DNA of 64,000 nt. Source: Halovivax cerinus (lineage in GTDB: Archaea > Halobacteriota > Halobacteria > Halobacteriales > Natrialbaceae). The DNA lies in the NCBI RefSeq assembly GCF_024498195.1, contig NZ_CP101824.1:1736001-1800000 (forward strand), in the 5' to 3' direction. Of the stretch, positions 47,056-55,907 are shown in pieces. The notes beneath the pieces were generated by a model that was given only the letters and a program-made list of their open reading frames with translations, was not told the DNA's origin and ran no database searches. Numbering within the stretch: position 1 is the stretch's first letter; every line of letters begins with the position of its first letter. The translations under genes were made by a program, and so were the position numbers.

Positions 47056-48315
47056 ATGCCAAGGTTGCCACCCAAGATCGAAACACTCCACACCCGGATT
47101 GAGAGTTCGGAGACACTGTCACCAGAGGATAAAGACGCCCTCCTCAAATTCTCCTCAGAGCTCGGGGTTCACAACTACTCCGAAGGTCGGTGGACAAAGC
47201 TCCTCCAGCACTGCACGATGATGGCTGGTGATTCGTCCAAATACTCCTCAGATGAACTACCTGAGCCAGATTTAGTAGACATCATCGGAGATTCGGAGAC
47301 GGAGAAAGACGCCGCGAAGAAATACGTCAGTTGGATCAACGCGACCTACGATAGTGAAGAATCGAAGCGTGACCATCGAGTCGCGCTTCGAGTGTTTGGT
47401 GGGCACCTATCAGCAGGGGATTACGAGGAAGAGAAACCATCGAGCGTCGAGTGGATCTCAGCCGACCTCCCTAGAGACTACGATCCAAAACCAGACCCGA
47501 CGAAGATGTGGTGGTGGGACGACCACATAGTTCCCGTTCTGAACAACGCTAAGTACGCACGCAATAAGGCGGCGGTCGCTGTAGACTGGGATGCTGGCCC
47601 ACGATCGGGGGAGTTCCGTGGGCTCACTGTCGGTGACGTTAGTGATCACAAGTACGGGATGGAGATCACCGTGGATGGGAAGCAGGGCCGCCGCTCGGTT
47701 GTACTTATCTCATCAGTTCCATACCTCAAACGCTGGTTAGAGGTTCATCCGCGGGGTAACGAGCCTGACGCGCCGCTTTGGTCGGACTTGGATACTGGGC
47801 GGGAGGTGAGTTACAACATGAAGTTGAAGATGCTCCGGGCACCCGTCAAACGAGCCGTCGATAATGGCGATCTCAGGAAACCGTCGAAGATGGAATTCAC
47901 TCGGATGCGGAAGTCTTCCGCCAGTTATCTCGCGCGAAAGAACGTGTCACAGAACCATATTGAGAACCATCACGGGTGGGTCAAAAATAGCGATGAAGCT
48001 CGACGATACATCGATGTGTTCCGAGAGGACACTGCTCGTGAAGTTGCCCGAGCGCACGGTGTAGATGTTTCGGAGGATGAAATCGAGTCGATCGGACCAG
48101 TACAGTGTCCTCGATGTCAACGCGAAACACCCAGGGGCGAAGTCCAGTGTATGTGGTGTGGTCAGGCGTTGAGTCAAAAAGGTGTCGAGAGGCTCGAAGA
48201 ACGGAGAGAACGCCTGTTCGACTCTGCCCTTGAAGCAGAAGGCGACATGAAAGAACGTGTCAAGAGCATCCAAAGCGAGATCGAAGAGCTCCGTTCACTA
48301 GGACTTGAAATATAA
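47056..48315 (+). CDS. Tyrosine recombinase/integrase with C-terminal zinc ribbon
   Basis: The protein is 419 aa. The N-terminal half is a SAM-like core-binding domain. DAGPRSGEFRGLTVGDV carries the first catalytic Arg. Later come RMRKSSASYLARKNV (second Arg), ENHHGW (His) and EARRYIDVF (nucleophile Tyr). The usual HxxR His is replaced by Thr/Arg. After this, CPRC and CMWC form a zinc ribbon, followed by a coiled coil (RLEERRERLFDSAL to EELRSLGLEI). It is the first gene of the A/T-richer island and preceded by a strong inverted repeat. Likely role: integration or excision of the element. Confidence 0.85.
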   Translation: MPRLPPKIETLHTRIESSETLSPEDKDALLKFSSELGVHNYSEGRWTKLLQHCTMMAGDSSKYSSDELPEPDLVDIIGDSETEKDAAKKYVSWINATYDSEESKRDHRVALRVFGGHLSAGDYEEEKPSSVEWISADLPRDYDPKPDPTKMWWWDDHIVPVLNNAKYARNKAAVAVDWDAGPRSGEFRGLTVGDVSDHKYGMEITVDGKQGRRSVVLISSVPYLKRWLEVHPRGNEPDAPLWSDLDTGREVSYNMKLKMLRAPVKRAVDNGDLRKPSKMEFTRMRKSSASYLARKNVSQNHIENHHGWVKNSDEARRYIDVFREDTAREVARAHGVDVSEDEIESIGPVQCPRCQRETPRGEVQCMWCGQALSQKGVERLEERRERLFDSALEAEGDMKERVKSIQSEIEELRSLGLEI

Positions 48316-48915
48316 TAATATATTAATTCAATGTAATCATTTACTTCAGGAACCAATTCTGTTCGCGCTTGTATCACAACCCTGGTATGAATCTCCGTCT
48401 GTTCGTTTTCGATGTGCAGTCTCTCACAAACGAACTAATTCAGTAAATCTAGAATCGGCATACGGCGGTGGGGTAATATTTCATGAGATTTCGATAGTTA
48501 ACTGACTCACCTAAATTCGATAGATGGCATTTCCGGCTATGATTTCGGAGGGTCCACAAGCCACCAAACTTCCATGGTAAGGGAACTGGTAGTATGGCGT
48601 GGCCAGACTACTGAAGCTAAGATAGGTTACCCTGGTTTCGGACCAACGAGAATCATAGTGTTTCATAGCGCGAGGACGGTATCGGGATCGTTGACGTTAT
48701 TCAATAAGTCAGGTCTCATGGGTCGAGATACCAAGCACCTCAGATCAACCGGCGTCGAAATCAAACCCTCTCAGATGACATGAAGCGTGCCGAACGCGAT
48801 ATCGTTTCTGATCAGATCACTCGATGAAACACGTCTACTACTGAGGCTCTCTCAAGAGATTTTCAGATATCAGCAACCAATGCGAGTGAGTATGCTTACG
48901 TCTCCATCAGAGAAA
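48316..48915. other. 600-base A/T-rich gap inside the island
   Basis: Frames up to ~69 codons are present on both strands but none has family features, a good start context or a neighbour-linked arrangement. This may be decayed mobile DNA between two convergent recombinase genes. Confidence 0.4.
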
Positions 48916-50271
48916 CTACGCGTGGGTGTCGTAATCCTGAATCTTGGACTGTCCGTCGAGTTGTGACTCTTGATCCAATTCGGCTCGGAGCTCAGCAGGT
49001 ATTTCATCGAGATCGAGAACGTCACCGAAATATTGTCGCCCGAGTTCCCGAACGTGATTCCGGTTCTCGACGTTATCGAGATAGTTCTTTTCGTCAACGC
49101 CGGGAGTTTTCGTCCCACCCTCTTCTGACACGAATTTGATCTGATCTCGGTTTTCGTGTAGTGCTCTCTTATATAGTGTCTTCCAGAATTGCCGAAAATT
49201 CTGGATGGTCGGGAATGATCCATCGTCTAATCGAATATCGGCGATCTTACATAACTCCTCCAGCCAATTGTTCAAGGTGGAAGCTCGTCGGGACCCAGAG
49301 GAAGATTGGGGACTGGGGATTAGTTTTCCATTCCCACCAGTCGACTCGATGTAGTCAACGTAGAGTTCAAGCAACCTAGCACCAGTCATTATCGGGACTT
49401 TGTCGGGTCCTTCGTTCCGTCTCAGATTCTTTCGCTCGTCGAACTGGACGTAGGGATCATCACCGAAGTGAAGCTGCGTTCTAACATCGAGTTTTTCGAC
49501 CTCACTTGACCGAGGGCCGACGGCGATTAAAAAGACGAGGAGCACCTTCATCCAGAGCCGCCATTGATCCAAATCGTAGTCCCTCACAGGACAATCCCTA
49601 ATGGCATTTAACGTATTCCACAGAGCCTTCAGTTGTGCTTCAGTTACAGGCTGCGGCTCATTTTCACTCCGATACCACTCAAACTCATCTAATGCTTCTG
49701 TGACCGGATTGAGATTGATGGGGTATCTATTTTTCACTATATTATAGTATTCTTCGAAGTAGAAAGGATAATTCCCCATCGTGCTGTCTGCCAGATTACG
49801 ATCCATGTACTCGATGATGGTGATCGTATGCTGAATATTCTCCACGCGTTCCTTCTCAGAATTGTAGACACCAAGGTCTAGTAACTCTATACCGAGACCT
49901 TCCTCTCTGATCGCCTCGTACACTTTGTTCATCACCGACCTAACGGAATCAATGGTTTTCTCGCTCCACCCTCGTCGATCCTGAGCACTATTGACGTAGT
50001 ATTCAAGAGACTGAATGGTTTCTTCATCATTGGTGGGCCATTTCCCCGTATTGCGAACACCAAACCCCTGTTCTCGAAGAAATTCGAGAAGAGTCTGGCC
50101 GTACAATTCTTTGGACTTGTTGTTCAGACCTTCCGCAGAATACCGGGTGTGCGCGGTAATGTACTCCCAGGAGGGCTCGTGGTCGCGCGGTAGTCCATCT
50201 AACTGAAATTGCTCGTGAAGGACCGCCGGCAACTGTTCTTCGAGTGTTTTCTGGTCGATACGTGATCTCAT
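48916..50271 (-). CDS. Site-specific integrase, haloarchaeal element/virus type
   Basis: The protein is 451 aa. The N-terminal ~200 residues are helical and resemble a SAM-like arm-binding domain (KSKELYGQTLLEFLREQG). The catalytic half includes FLIAVGPRSSEVEKLDV (first Arg), NFRQFWKTLYKRAL (second Arg, with Asn in place of the His of HxxR) and EKNYLDN (likely nucleophile Tyr). The motif is therefore divergent. Its ATG overlaps the stop of a 53-codon gene by four bases (ATGA), and a wHTH gene is divergent upstream, an arrangement I associate with SNJ2-like integrase modules. Confidence 0.75.
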   Translation of the reverse strand: MRSRIDQKTLEEQLPAVLHEQFQLDGLPRDHEPSWEYITAHTRYSAEGLNNKSKELYGQTLLEFLREQGFGVRNTGKWPTNDEETIQSLEYYVNSAQDRRGWSEKTIDSVRSVMNKVYEAIREEGLGIELLDLGVYNSEKERVENIQHTITIIEYMDRNLADSTMGNYPFYFEEYYNIVKNRYPINLNPVTEALDEFEWYRSENEPQPVTEAQLKALWNTLNAIRDCPVRDYDLDQWRLWMKVLLVFLIAVGPRSSEVEKLDVRTQLHFGDDPYVQFDERKNLRRNEGPDKVPIMTGARLLELYVDYIESTGGNGKLIPSPQSSSGSRRASTLNNWLEELCKIADIRLDDGSFPTIQNFRQFWKTLYKRALHENRDQIKFVSEEGGTKTPGVDEKNYLDNVENRNHVRELGRQYFGDVLDLDEIPAELRAELDQESQLDGQSKIQDYDTHA

Positions 50272-50429
50272 TCTGAGCAGTCACCTCGTGCTCGATCCAA
50301 TTCTTCTAAAATGCGTTCGGCGTCGTAGGCGAACGGGAGATCACTCGCTGCGAGTGCCTCCAAATCATCTCGTAAGTCCTCTGCCGTGTCGATGGCCGAC
50401 TGGTATGGGTCGGTCGCCTCAGAACTCAT
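50268..50429 (-). CDS. Small acidic protein translationally coupled to the integrase
   Basis: This 53-aa ORF begins ATG 50429 with MSSEATDPYQSAIDTAEDLR, continues through LEALAASDLPFAYDAERILE and ends CSE at 50268. Its stop overlaps the integrase start in ATGA, implying translational coupling. It is all-helical and strongly acidic with no hydrophobic segment. The product could be a partner or directionality factor for the recombinase. It is shorter than most ORF cut-offs and easy to miss. Confidence 0.7.
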   Translation of the reverse strand: MSSEATDPYQSAIDTAEDLRDDLEALAASDLPFAYDAERILEELDRARGDCSE

Positions 50430-50554
50430 GCCGATCCCGGACACCTCTGTTTGGCCAGTTGTAGCTCAATATCATATCGGTTCTAATTTTGAGTGTATAG
50501 CAGTTTGAATCACTGTAAGTTAAAACCTTGGAGCCACAAGAGAAGGATAACAAT

Positions 50555-51067
50555 ATGCCGAACAACTCTGACGATGAAAGGGAGACTATTGGTAATTTAG
50601 AGGAAAGTAGCAACTCGGGCTCTGTATACCCTGATGATGGCGATATGAGCGTAGACGATACGTCATATGCAGAGCCAGATGAAATCCCTGAGAGAGAACT
50701 CGATACCGCGAAAATCAGCGACTTCTTCGAAAAGAAAGGGGCTGTCGAAATCCTCGCTCACCTCGCTGACGGCCCCAAGCGATTCAATGAGATCGATGGT
50801 GCCCTCGTAGTAAGTCATGGGACAGTTTCCAGTCGTCTCACTGAGGGTGCCAGAATTGGCCTCTGGAAGGAGTATTTCTACTACCCCGACGACGGTGGGA
50901 AAATCAAACTGTATCAACTCAACACTGAAGCGGAAGAATTTGCCGAGCTAGCGCAAAAAGAAGACATTGTCGAAACAATGAAACGCAAACGCCAAGCCAC
51001 CCAACAACATGACCAGGCAGTCTCGAACTTTCAGGAGGAGATCGCATCAGGCGACTCCGAGGAGTAG
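50555..51067 (+). CDS. Winged helix-turn-helix regulator
   Basis: The protein is 170 aa from the ATG at 50555. A TTG at 50528 could add nine residues. The first ~55 residues are acidic and disordered. The wHTH follows: ISDFFEKKGAVEILAHLADG, FNEIDGALVVSHGTVSSRL (recognition helix) and a wing YYPDDGGKIKLYQLN. The last 40 residues are a charged helix. It is divergent from the small-protein/integrase pair, so probably controls excision or its own promoter in the 125 bases between them. Confidence 0.8.
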   Translation: MPNNSDDERETIGNLEESSNSGSVYPDDGDMSVDDTSYAEPDEIPERELDTAKISDFFEKKGAVEILAHLADGPKRFNEIDGALVVSHGTVSSRLTEGARIGLWKEYFYYPDDGGKIKLYQLNTEAEEFAELAQKEDIVETMKRKRQATQQHDQAVSNFQEEIASGDSEE

Positions 51068-51232
51068 TTCACCAGTCTGCTGGGTCTACAGTGCAAAGGA
51101 TCACTTCCTACATCACTCCGTTCTACCTTACCTAGCAATTGGCAGACGAGATCGTCCCGCCCTCAATTGGTCGGATCTCACCATTGGTCCCTCCTTGTGG
51201 GAAACTAAGTGTACTCCTTGATTCTTGTCTCT

Positions 51233-51300
51233 ATGGACTCACACGTCGGTGTTGATTGGGCAAGCGGATCATGGGTCGTTGTCTTGCTTTCACTTTTCAC
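51233..51300 (+). pseudogene. DUF429-like N-terminal remnant
   Basis: A frame from the ATG at 51233 begins MDSHVGVDWASGSWVVVLLS. The V-G-V-D-x-A-S-G-x-W-V-V pattern is the opening beta strands of DUF429/RNase-H-like proteins. After about 20 residues it becomes basic and unrelated. DUF429 proteins are ~230 aa, so if real this is a small fragment. Low certainty. Confidence 0.35.
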
Positions 51301-51404
51301 AGCGAGGTGGTGTCAAGTCAGGGCTCGCATTCGTAGACGGGGCCGAAAGAGGGGCCTGTTGTCTGAGGAAGTTGCCATGCAAGATGCGCGGCCCTTGATT
51401 ACGA

Positions 51405-51746
51405 TTACTGGTCGTTTGCAGCGGGTGTCCCTGTTGCATTGAGTGCGGAATTGAGCTCGAAAAGCTCCTGCACGACTGGACTATCGGCAACTCGGTATCG
51501 GGTTGGTGATGTCTCTGGAACTTCCTCGATTAATTCGACGTCGATGAGCACAGGTAGATGTGAAGTGATCGTCTCTTGGGCGAGGCCGGCGTGCTCTGCG
51601 AACTCGTCAACGTCGAATTCGCGCGACGGAGGATAGTCGAGTAACGCGTCAATGAGGAGCGGGACGTTGTCGTGCTGGAAGAGGTAGAGGATCCCGCTGG
51701 GGTGCTGGTACCGAATGTTTGCCTTATCTCCGGGGTCTTCGACCAT
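51405..51746 (-). CDS. Small wHTH transcriptional regulator
   Basis: The protein is 113 aa. IRYQHPSGILYLFQHDNVPL leads into a winged-helix: LLIDALLDYPPSREFDVDEF (first helices), AGLAQETITSHLPVLIDVEL (recognition helix) and YRVADSPVVQELFEL (wing and last helix). It is typical of haloarchaeal plasmid and provirus regulators. Neighbours are fragments and a SHOCT protein, so its targets are not clear. Confidence 0.75.
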   Translation of the reverse strand: MVEDPGDKANIRYQHPSGILYLFQHDNVPLLIDALLDYPPSREFDVDEFAEHAGLAQETITSHLPVLIDVELIEEVPETSPTRYRVADSPVVQELFELNSALNATGTPAANDQ

Positions 51747-51929
51747 TGTTCTGAAGATATGTTGCCTGCGTGATTAAAGTTACTAGTGTAGTAACACTAA
51801 TTCGCGTGTTGCTGGACCAGTGTCAGGCCATCTGTAGCTGGCCTCTGGGGACATACAATCGGAACCAAACCCTCACTCTTCTAAAGCAGGTCCACTCCTC
51901 TATCACGTTTCCTCTACTTCCGATCAAGA

Positions 51930-52313
51930 TTATATTCTGCGCAAGATCCGCTTTTTCTGCTCTTCGAACTCTGATCTCGTGAGTATGTTATCGTCTTTCA
52001 ACCCTTCGAGCTCTCGTAGCAACTCCAAGGTTGAGTGGGCGTTGGACCGATCGAACGTCTGACTGCCTTGTTCCTCCCTGCTTCCGGTATCGTCGAGGGC
52101 AACGATATTCTCCTTCTCAGGCTCTTGGCCGATTGGGAGTATGTGTTTACGGGAGTGTGAGGAGTAGTCTTCTTTCGAGCACATTGGTAGCCACCGTTCA
52201 CAGCTCAGGCAGAGTCGTCTGTAGGCGTTCCCAGGTCGGCAACTTTGCTCGATTCGCTTATCGAGTACCGGGACCACGTTCGTCAGATTACAGTATCGGC
52301 ACTGGTCTTGCAT
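51930..52313 (-). CDS. Zinc-finger plus SHOCT-domain protein
   Basis: The protein is 127 aa. N-terminal CRYCNLTNVVPVLDKRIEQSC then CLSCERWLPMC gives two Cys pairs that can hold zinc. The C-terminal LRELEGLKDDNILTRSEFEE and KKRILRRI is a SHOCT motif (short amphipathic helix pair often used for oligomerisation). It is typical of mobile-element genes of unknown role. The next supported gene is divergent, with about 170 bases between starts. Confidence 0.7.
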   Translation of the reverse strand: MQDQCRYCNLTNVVPVLDKRIEQSCRPGNAYRRLCLSCERWLPMCSKEDYSSHSRKHILPIGQEPEKENIVALDDTGSREEQGSQTFDRSNAHSTLELLRELEGLKDDNILTRSEFEEQKKRILRRI

Positions 52314-52482
52314 ACTAATCGAACCGAATGAAGCTCGGACCGCGGCCAGATCAATGTATTGTCGTGGGGGATGACTTTCGGAGAGGTTGGATCACTACGG
52401 CCGTCGAAGCCGAAAATCGATACAGAGATCCCCTGCCGAGTTGCGCACAGATTTTTATCACGATGTTCCGATTGGTGCGCAC

Positions 52483-52836
52483 ATGGACGACGGAACGAAA
52501 CCCACCGAAGAATACGACGATACGGTCTCCGTCCGTTTACTCCCCGAGAGTGGCGGTACGGAAGACATTCCGTGTTCTTCGTACACAGAGGCGATCCGGG
52601 TCGTGAGAGCAGAGCAAGAGGCGGTCCCAGCCGCTAAAATCGTCGATCGGGACGGTGAAGTGGTGTTCACATCTGCCGATATGGATATCGACGATTGGGA
52701 AGTCGAGTGGAAACAGGCAAAACGCCGGCTGTCGGTTGATGTCGAAGTGTACGATTGCCCCTACGACAGTGTCGCCTGTTTCGCCGACGATCTTTGTGTC
52801 CAGTGTAAGATGGACAAAGTCCAGAATCAGTACTGA
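52483..52836 (+). CDS. Hypothetical acidic protein with C-terminal Cys cluster
   Basis: The protein is 117 aa from the ATG at 52483. An upstream in-frame ATG at 52387 is less likely because the added part is basic. The first 90 residues form an alpha/beta unit (YDDTVSVRLLPESG, AIRVVRAEQEAVPAAKIVDR, MDIDDWEVEWKQAKRRLSV). The C-terminus has Cys residues in YDCPYDSVACFADDLCVQCK that may bind zinc. Not recognised. It stands upstream of the restriction-modification operon without obvious coupling. Confidence 0.6.
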   Translation: MDDGTKPTEEYDDTVSVRLLPESGGTEDIPCSSYTEAIRVVRAEQEAVPAAKIVDRDGEVVFTSADMDIDDWEVEWKQAKRRLSVDVEVYDCPYDSVACFADDLCVQCKMDKVQNQY

Positions 52837-53113
52837 CAGTGTGAGTGGGGCTAAGCCAGAATGGCGGTGATAGTCCGTCAATTATCGTCGTCCAACAGAC
52901 CTATTGGCGTAATTCTGAGATCAAGCATCTCGGGGGACATATCACAACCAGAGTTCGAGGAAGCTAGCTTCCTGCCTCACTAGCGTCTCATGATATTGTT
53001 TATATTAGCCTCGAACCACCAATAGCCCAAGCAGTTGTCAAAGCTGAAAGTCAAAACCGATATTTGATTGTCCGGGAGAAAGTATTAGTTCCCCTCCCTC
53101 GCAGTCAAAGTTA

Positions 53114-55120
53114 GTGAACGAAGCCGAATTCACCGACGAGGTTAGACAGAAACTTGCTGACCTCTATGGTTCCGAGCGTATTGGTGTGGGTCATTCACTC
53201 GCAAATACGAGACTCAGACCTGATTTAATCATTTACGAAACTCCAGAGAGGGGTAGTATTTTTATAGTTGTTGAGGTGAAAATAGGGAACGAGAGCAACG
53301 AACGTTTCCGGAGCGGGCGCCAGCAACTGATTGAGTATCTTCAGAACACCGAGGCACAGTATGGAGCTGTGCTGACGCCCACTATTGATCATATTTTCAG
53401 TTATGGGTCTTCTGACGAAGAACCAACAATTCTCTCTTCATTTCCTGGCACGCAGGCCAACAACGGAAGCCGGCCGCTGGACTCCGCAGTCGAAGCTAGA
53501 TTCTTACTACGTCAGCTATTGGATGACCTCGAAGTTCACGACCCATACAACTATGGATCCGAACTGAAATCCGACATATTTTTAGCGCTTCTTTATCAGT
53601 TGATCGCCGAAAGAGAGGGGATCCAAATTGACGTTTCCAGCGAACTTGAAGACCAATTAGAGGAACTTCAGAATCCCCTCAAATCATATTTCACGACGCT
53701 AGAAGACATCGACATTGCACCGAGTGATATAGAGACAATCAGAGCAACAATCAATTACTTCGGGAGTTTCGAACTTTCCCAGACTTCCGCAGATGTGGCG
53801 TCTGGCTTTTTTGACGAGCTCGTAGGACGGACAGAGCTTGGGCCTGAACAACTTTCGCGGAAAGTCGCTCGCCCAATGGTTGATTTCGCAGAGGTTGAAT
53901 CAAATGATCGAGTACTTGACCCCGCTAGCGGTTTCGGAGTTCTCTGCCGTGAAGCCGCTAGTCGAGGAGCGAGTGTTACCGGTGTAGAAATTAGCGAGAG
54001 TGCGACGATAGTCGCTGTTTTCCTCAACGAACTTGGAAAGCAGAGTAGTTCTGTGGAGACTGTCTGTGCTGACTTCTTTGATTGGAGCTCAAACGACCAA
54101 ACAGCATCCGATTCTAGCCAAACGCGATTGGGGTCCCATGGTTCAGGTTCTAACTCAGATAATACTGGTAGTTCTGGTGGGAGTGAATTGTTTGAGCATA
54201 TCGTACTGAATCCGCCAATTGGTGACCGGATTTCTGCTGACCGTATTCCTGAACTCCACAGTTCAAGAAGTCGAATTCGGATTGAAGAGGGATTTATTGC
54301 GCGCGCATTATCGCTGCTTAAAGAGGGCGGCACACTAGTCGCTCTGGTTCCCGAATACATTCTTGCAGGGGATCAATCAAGAAATCTCCGAAATTATCTT
54401 CTTCACCAAGCCACAGTAGAAGCCATCATCACGTTTGGTGGAGGTGTTTTCTCTGATGTCAGCTTTAGGGGGGCTGTTATTCGAATCCGTAAATCACGGT
54501 CTCCGTCACATCAAGCGATTGCTACGGTGGATGTCTCTTCCGATTCAGACCAAAATGGACCAAATGACATCTCTACTGCAATCAAGATGGTTGATGATGA
54601 TCGTGCCGACGTCATCCAAATTAACCCCCAAGAGATTCGGACACTTCTCCCGTCTCAAATACAGGGTGAACGAGATGTTCTGGATGAGCTATACAGTCAG
54701 TACGACGCAGTCACCAAGTTGGAGGAGGTCGCGGCTATTGAGTCCGGGACAACGAGAGAGCCAGAGCAAAATGACACCGGCCTTCCATATCTTGACACAA
54801 CCCGTGAGGTCGACATCGGGGATTTATCTCTCCGATCACCCGATGACGTATCCACGGTTGCTACCCCAACAGACGTTCTAATATCGGTCAAAGGCGGAGA
54901 TACTAATGTCCGTCGAGTTGAACGCGACGTCATTCCCTCCTCAAGGTGGGCTGTAGTCAAGTTTGATTCTGACCAGCGGGCTGGCCAGTATCAGTCATTT
55001 TTCGAATCTGAACTGGGGAATAAAATCCTAGAGGCAAATCGAACCGGGAGCGCGATTAGGTATATTACAATAAGTGCATTGCGCGATCTTCCCGTACCGG
55101 ATTTCTCTACGGGGGTGTGA
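53114..55120 (+). CDS. Single-chain nuclease + N6-adenine DNA methyltransferase (type I/IIG-like)
   Basis: The protein is 668 aa from a GTG at 53114. Residues ~1-60 form a PD-(D/E)xK-like nuclease domain (RPDLIIYETPERG, with D37, then IFIVVEVK with E54 and K56). A helical linker follows. The gamma/HsdM-type methyltransferase has SAM motif I at residue 267 (VLDPASGFG) and catalytic motif IV N366-PPI, where NPPY/F is usual, so the fourth position is atypical. The last ~170 residues (AVTKLEEVAAIESGTT, LISVKGGDTNVRR) resemble a target-recognition S half. It could modify and restrict DNA from one polypeptide. It heads a three-gene operon with 4-base spacing to the next gene. Confidence 0.75.
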   Translation: MNEAEFTDEVRQKLADLYGSERIGVGHSLANTRLRPDLIIYETPERGSIFIVVEVKIGNESNERFRSGRQQLIEYLQNTEAQYGAVLTPTIDHIFSYGSSDEEPTILSSFPGTQANNGSRPLDSAVEARFLLRQLLDDLEVHDPYNYGSELKSDIFLALLYQLIAEREGIQIDVSSELEDQLEELQNPLKSYFTTLEDIDIAPSDIETIRATINYFGSFELSQTSADVASGFFDELVGRTELGPEQLSRKVARPMVDFAEVESNDRVLDPASGFGVLCREAASRGASVTGVEISESATIVAVFLNELGKQSSSVETVCADFFDWSSNDQTASDSSQTRLGSHGSGSNSDNTGSSGGSELFEHIVLNPPIGDRISADRIPELHSSRSRIRIEEGFIARALSLLKEGGTLVALVPEYILAGDQSRNLRNYLLHQATVEAIITFGGGVFSDVSFRGAVIRIRKSRSPSHQAIATVDVSSDSDQNGPNDISTAIKMVDDDRADVIQINPQEIRTLLPSQIQGERDVLDELYSQYDAVTKLEEVAAIESGTTREPEQNDTGLPYLDTTREVDIGDLSLRSPDDVSTVATPTDVLISVKGGDTNVRRVERDVIPSSRWAVVKFDSDQRAGQYQSFFESELGNKILEANRTGSAIRYITISALRDLPVPDFSTGV

Positions 55121-55124
55121 ACAG

Positions 55125-55907
55125 ATGGTGTTCGACACTTACACACCGAGTCAATTACTCGATGAACAAATCGAAGACACCCAGGAAGTCGCAGAGACGA
55201 TTATCATCGATGAATTGGAGGAGGGGCCAATCCGGGAAGACTTTGAGAATGCTTTCGCGTCTGCAGTAGAACTAACCCATGCTTCAACTAGTAATAATTC
55301 TGTGGGCCAAGCACTATATTCGAATATAAAACAAATAATAGGTGCGAGTATTCGGCATCAAGGATTCTATGATATGTTGGAATACGAACTTGACCAACAT
55401 AATGACAACGTTGTCAATCTTGTCAGGTGGTTCCGATTGTACGCGAGTGTCTATCTAGAGGAACGGATCAAATTTGAGCAAGAGTTCGTCCTACATCCAT
55501 TTAAGAAGTACCGTGATGATCAAGAACATCCTGGGGAAGAAGGCCCAACAGCCACACCAGGCCAACCCGATCCTCTGCTCACTAGCATGCTGAATTTAAT
55601 TTGGAAAGTGATAGAACAGATTTTGGATTTGTGGCTGCGGATCCTAGAAATGGGTGAGTTCCAGAAATTAGCTAAAGAGGGAGAATTGCTTGGTGAGGAA
55701 GACTATGATGTCGGGTTTGTTGATGTGATCCATGATGACCAAAAAGAGGGTAGGATTAAGACCTACTCACAGGCGGAGCTCGGATACCGGACGAAGTTCA
55801 AGGCACCTCTGGATTTCTTCCCCTCGGAAGGGGACATCGTTAAAGTATACCCCTCTGAGAATCCGCGCAATGAGCCGGCTGACGGTGTCCAGCTGTACGA
55901 TCCATGA
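55125..55907 (+). CDS. Unknown middle gene of the RM-CARF operon
   Basis: The protein is 260 aa from the ATG at 55125, only 4 bases after the methyltransferase stop. Residues ~1-140 are helical and highly charged. Residues ~145-185 contain an amphipathic or membrane-leaning stretch (LLTSMLNLIWKVIEQILDLW). The C-terminus reads as a small beta domain (VDVIHDDQKEGRIKTYSQAE, FPSEGDIVKVYPSEN). I recognise no family. Its stop overlaps the ATG of the CARF-wHTH gene (ATGA), so the three products are almost surely made together. It might be an effector, a specificity factor or a scaffold. Confidence 0.7.
   Translation: MVFDTYTPSQLLDEQIEDTQEVAETIIIDELEEGPIREDFENAFASAVELTHASTSNNSVGQALYSNIKQIIGASIRHQGFYDMLEYELDQHNDNVVNLVRWFRLYASVYLEERIKFEQEFVLHPFKKYRDDQEHPGEEGPTATPGQPDPLLTSMLNLIWKVIEQILDLWLRILEMGEFQKLAKEGELLGEEDYDVGFVDVIHDDQKEGRIKTYSQAELGYRTKFKAPLDFFPSEGDIVKVYPSENPRNEPADGVQLYDP

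Noticed and set aside
48574-48783. 69-codon frame in the gap between the two recombinases
   Set aside because: No family pattern, no operon link and no convincing start context.
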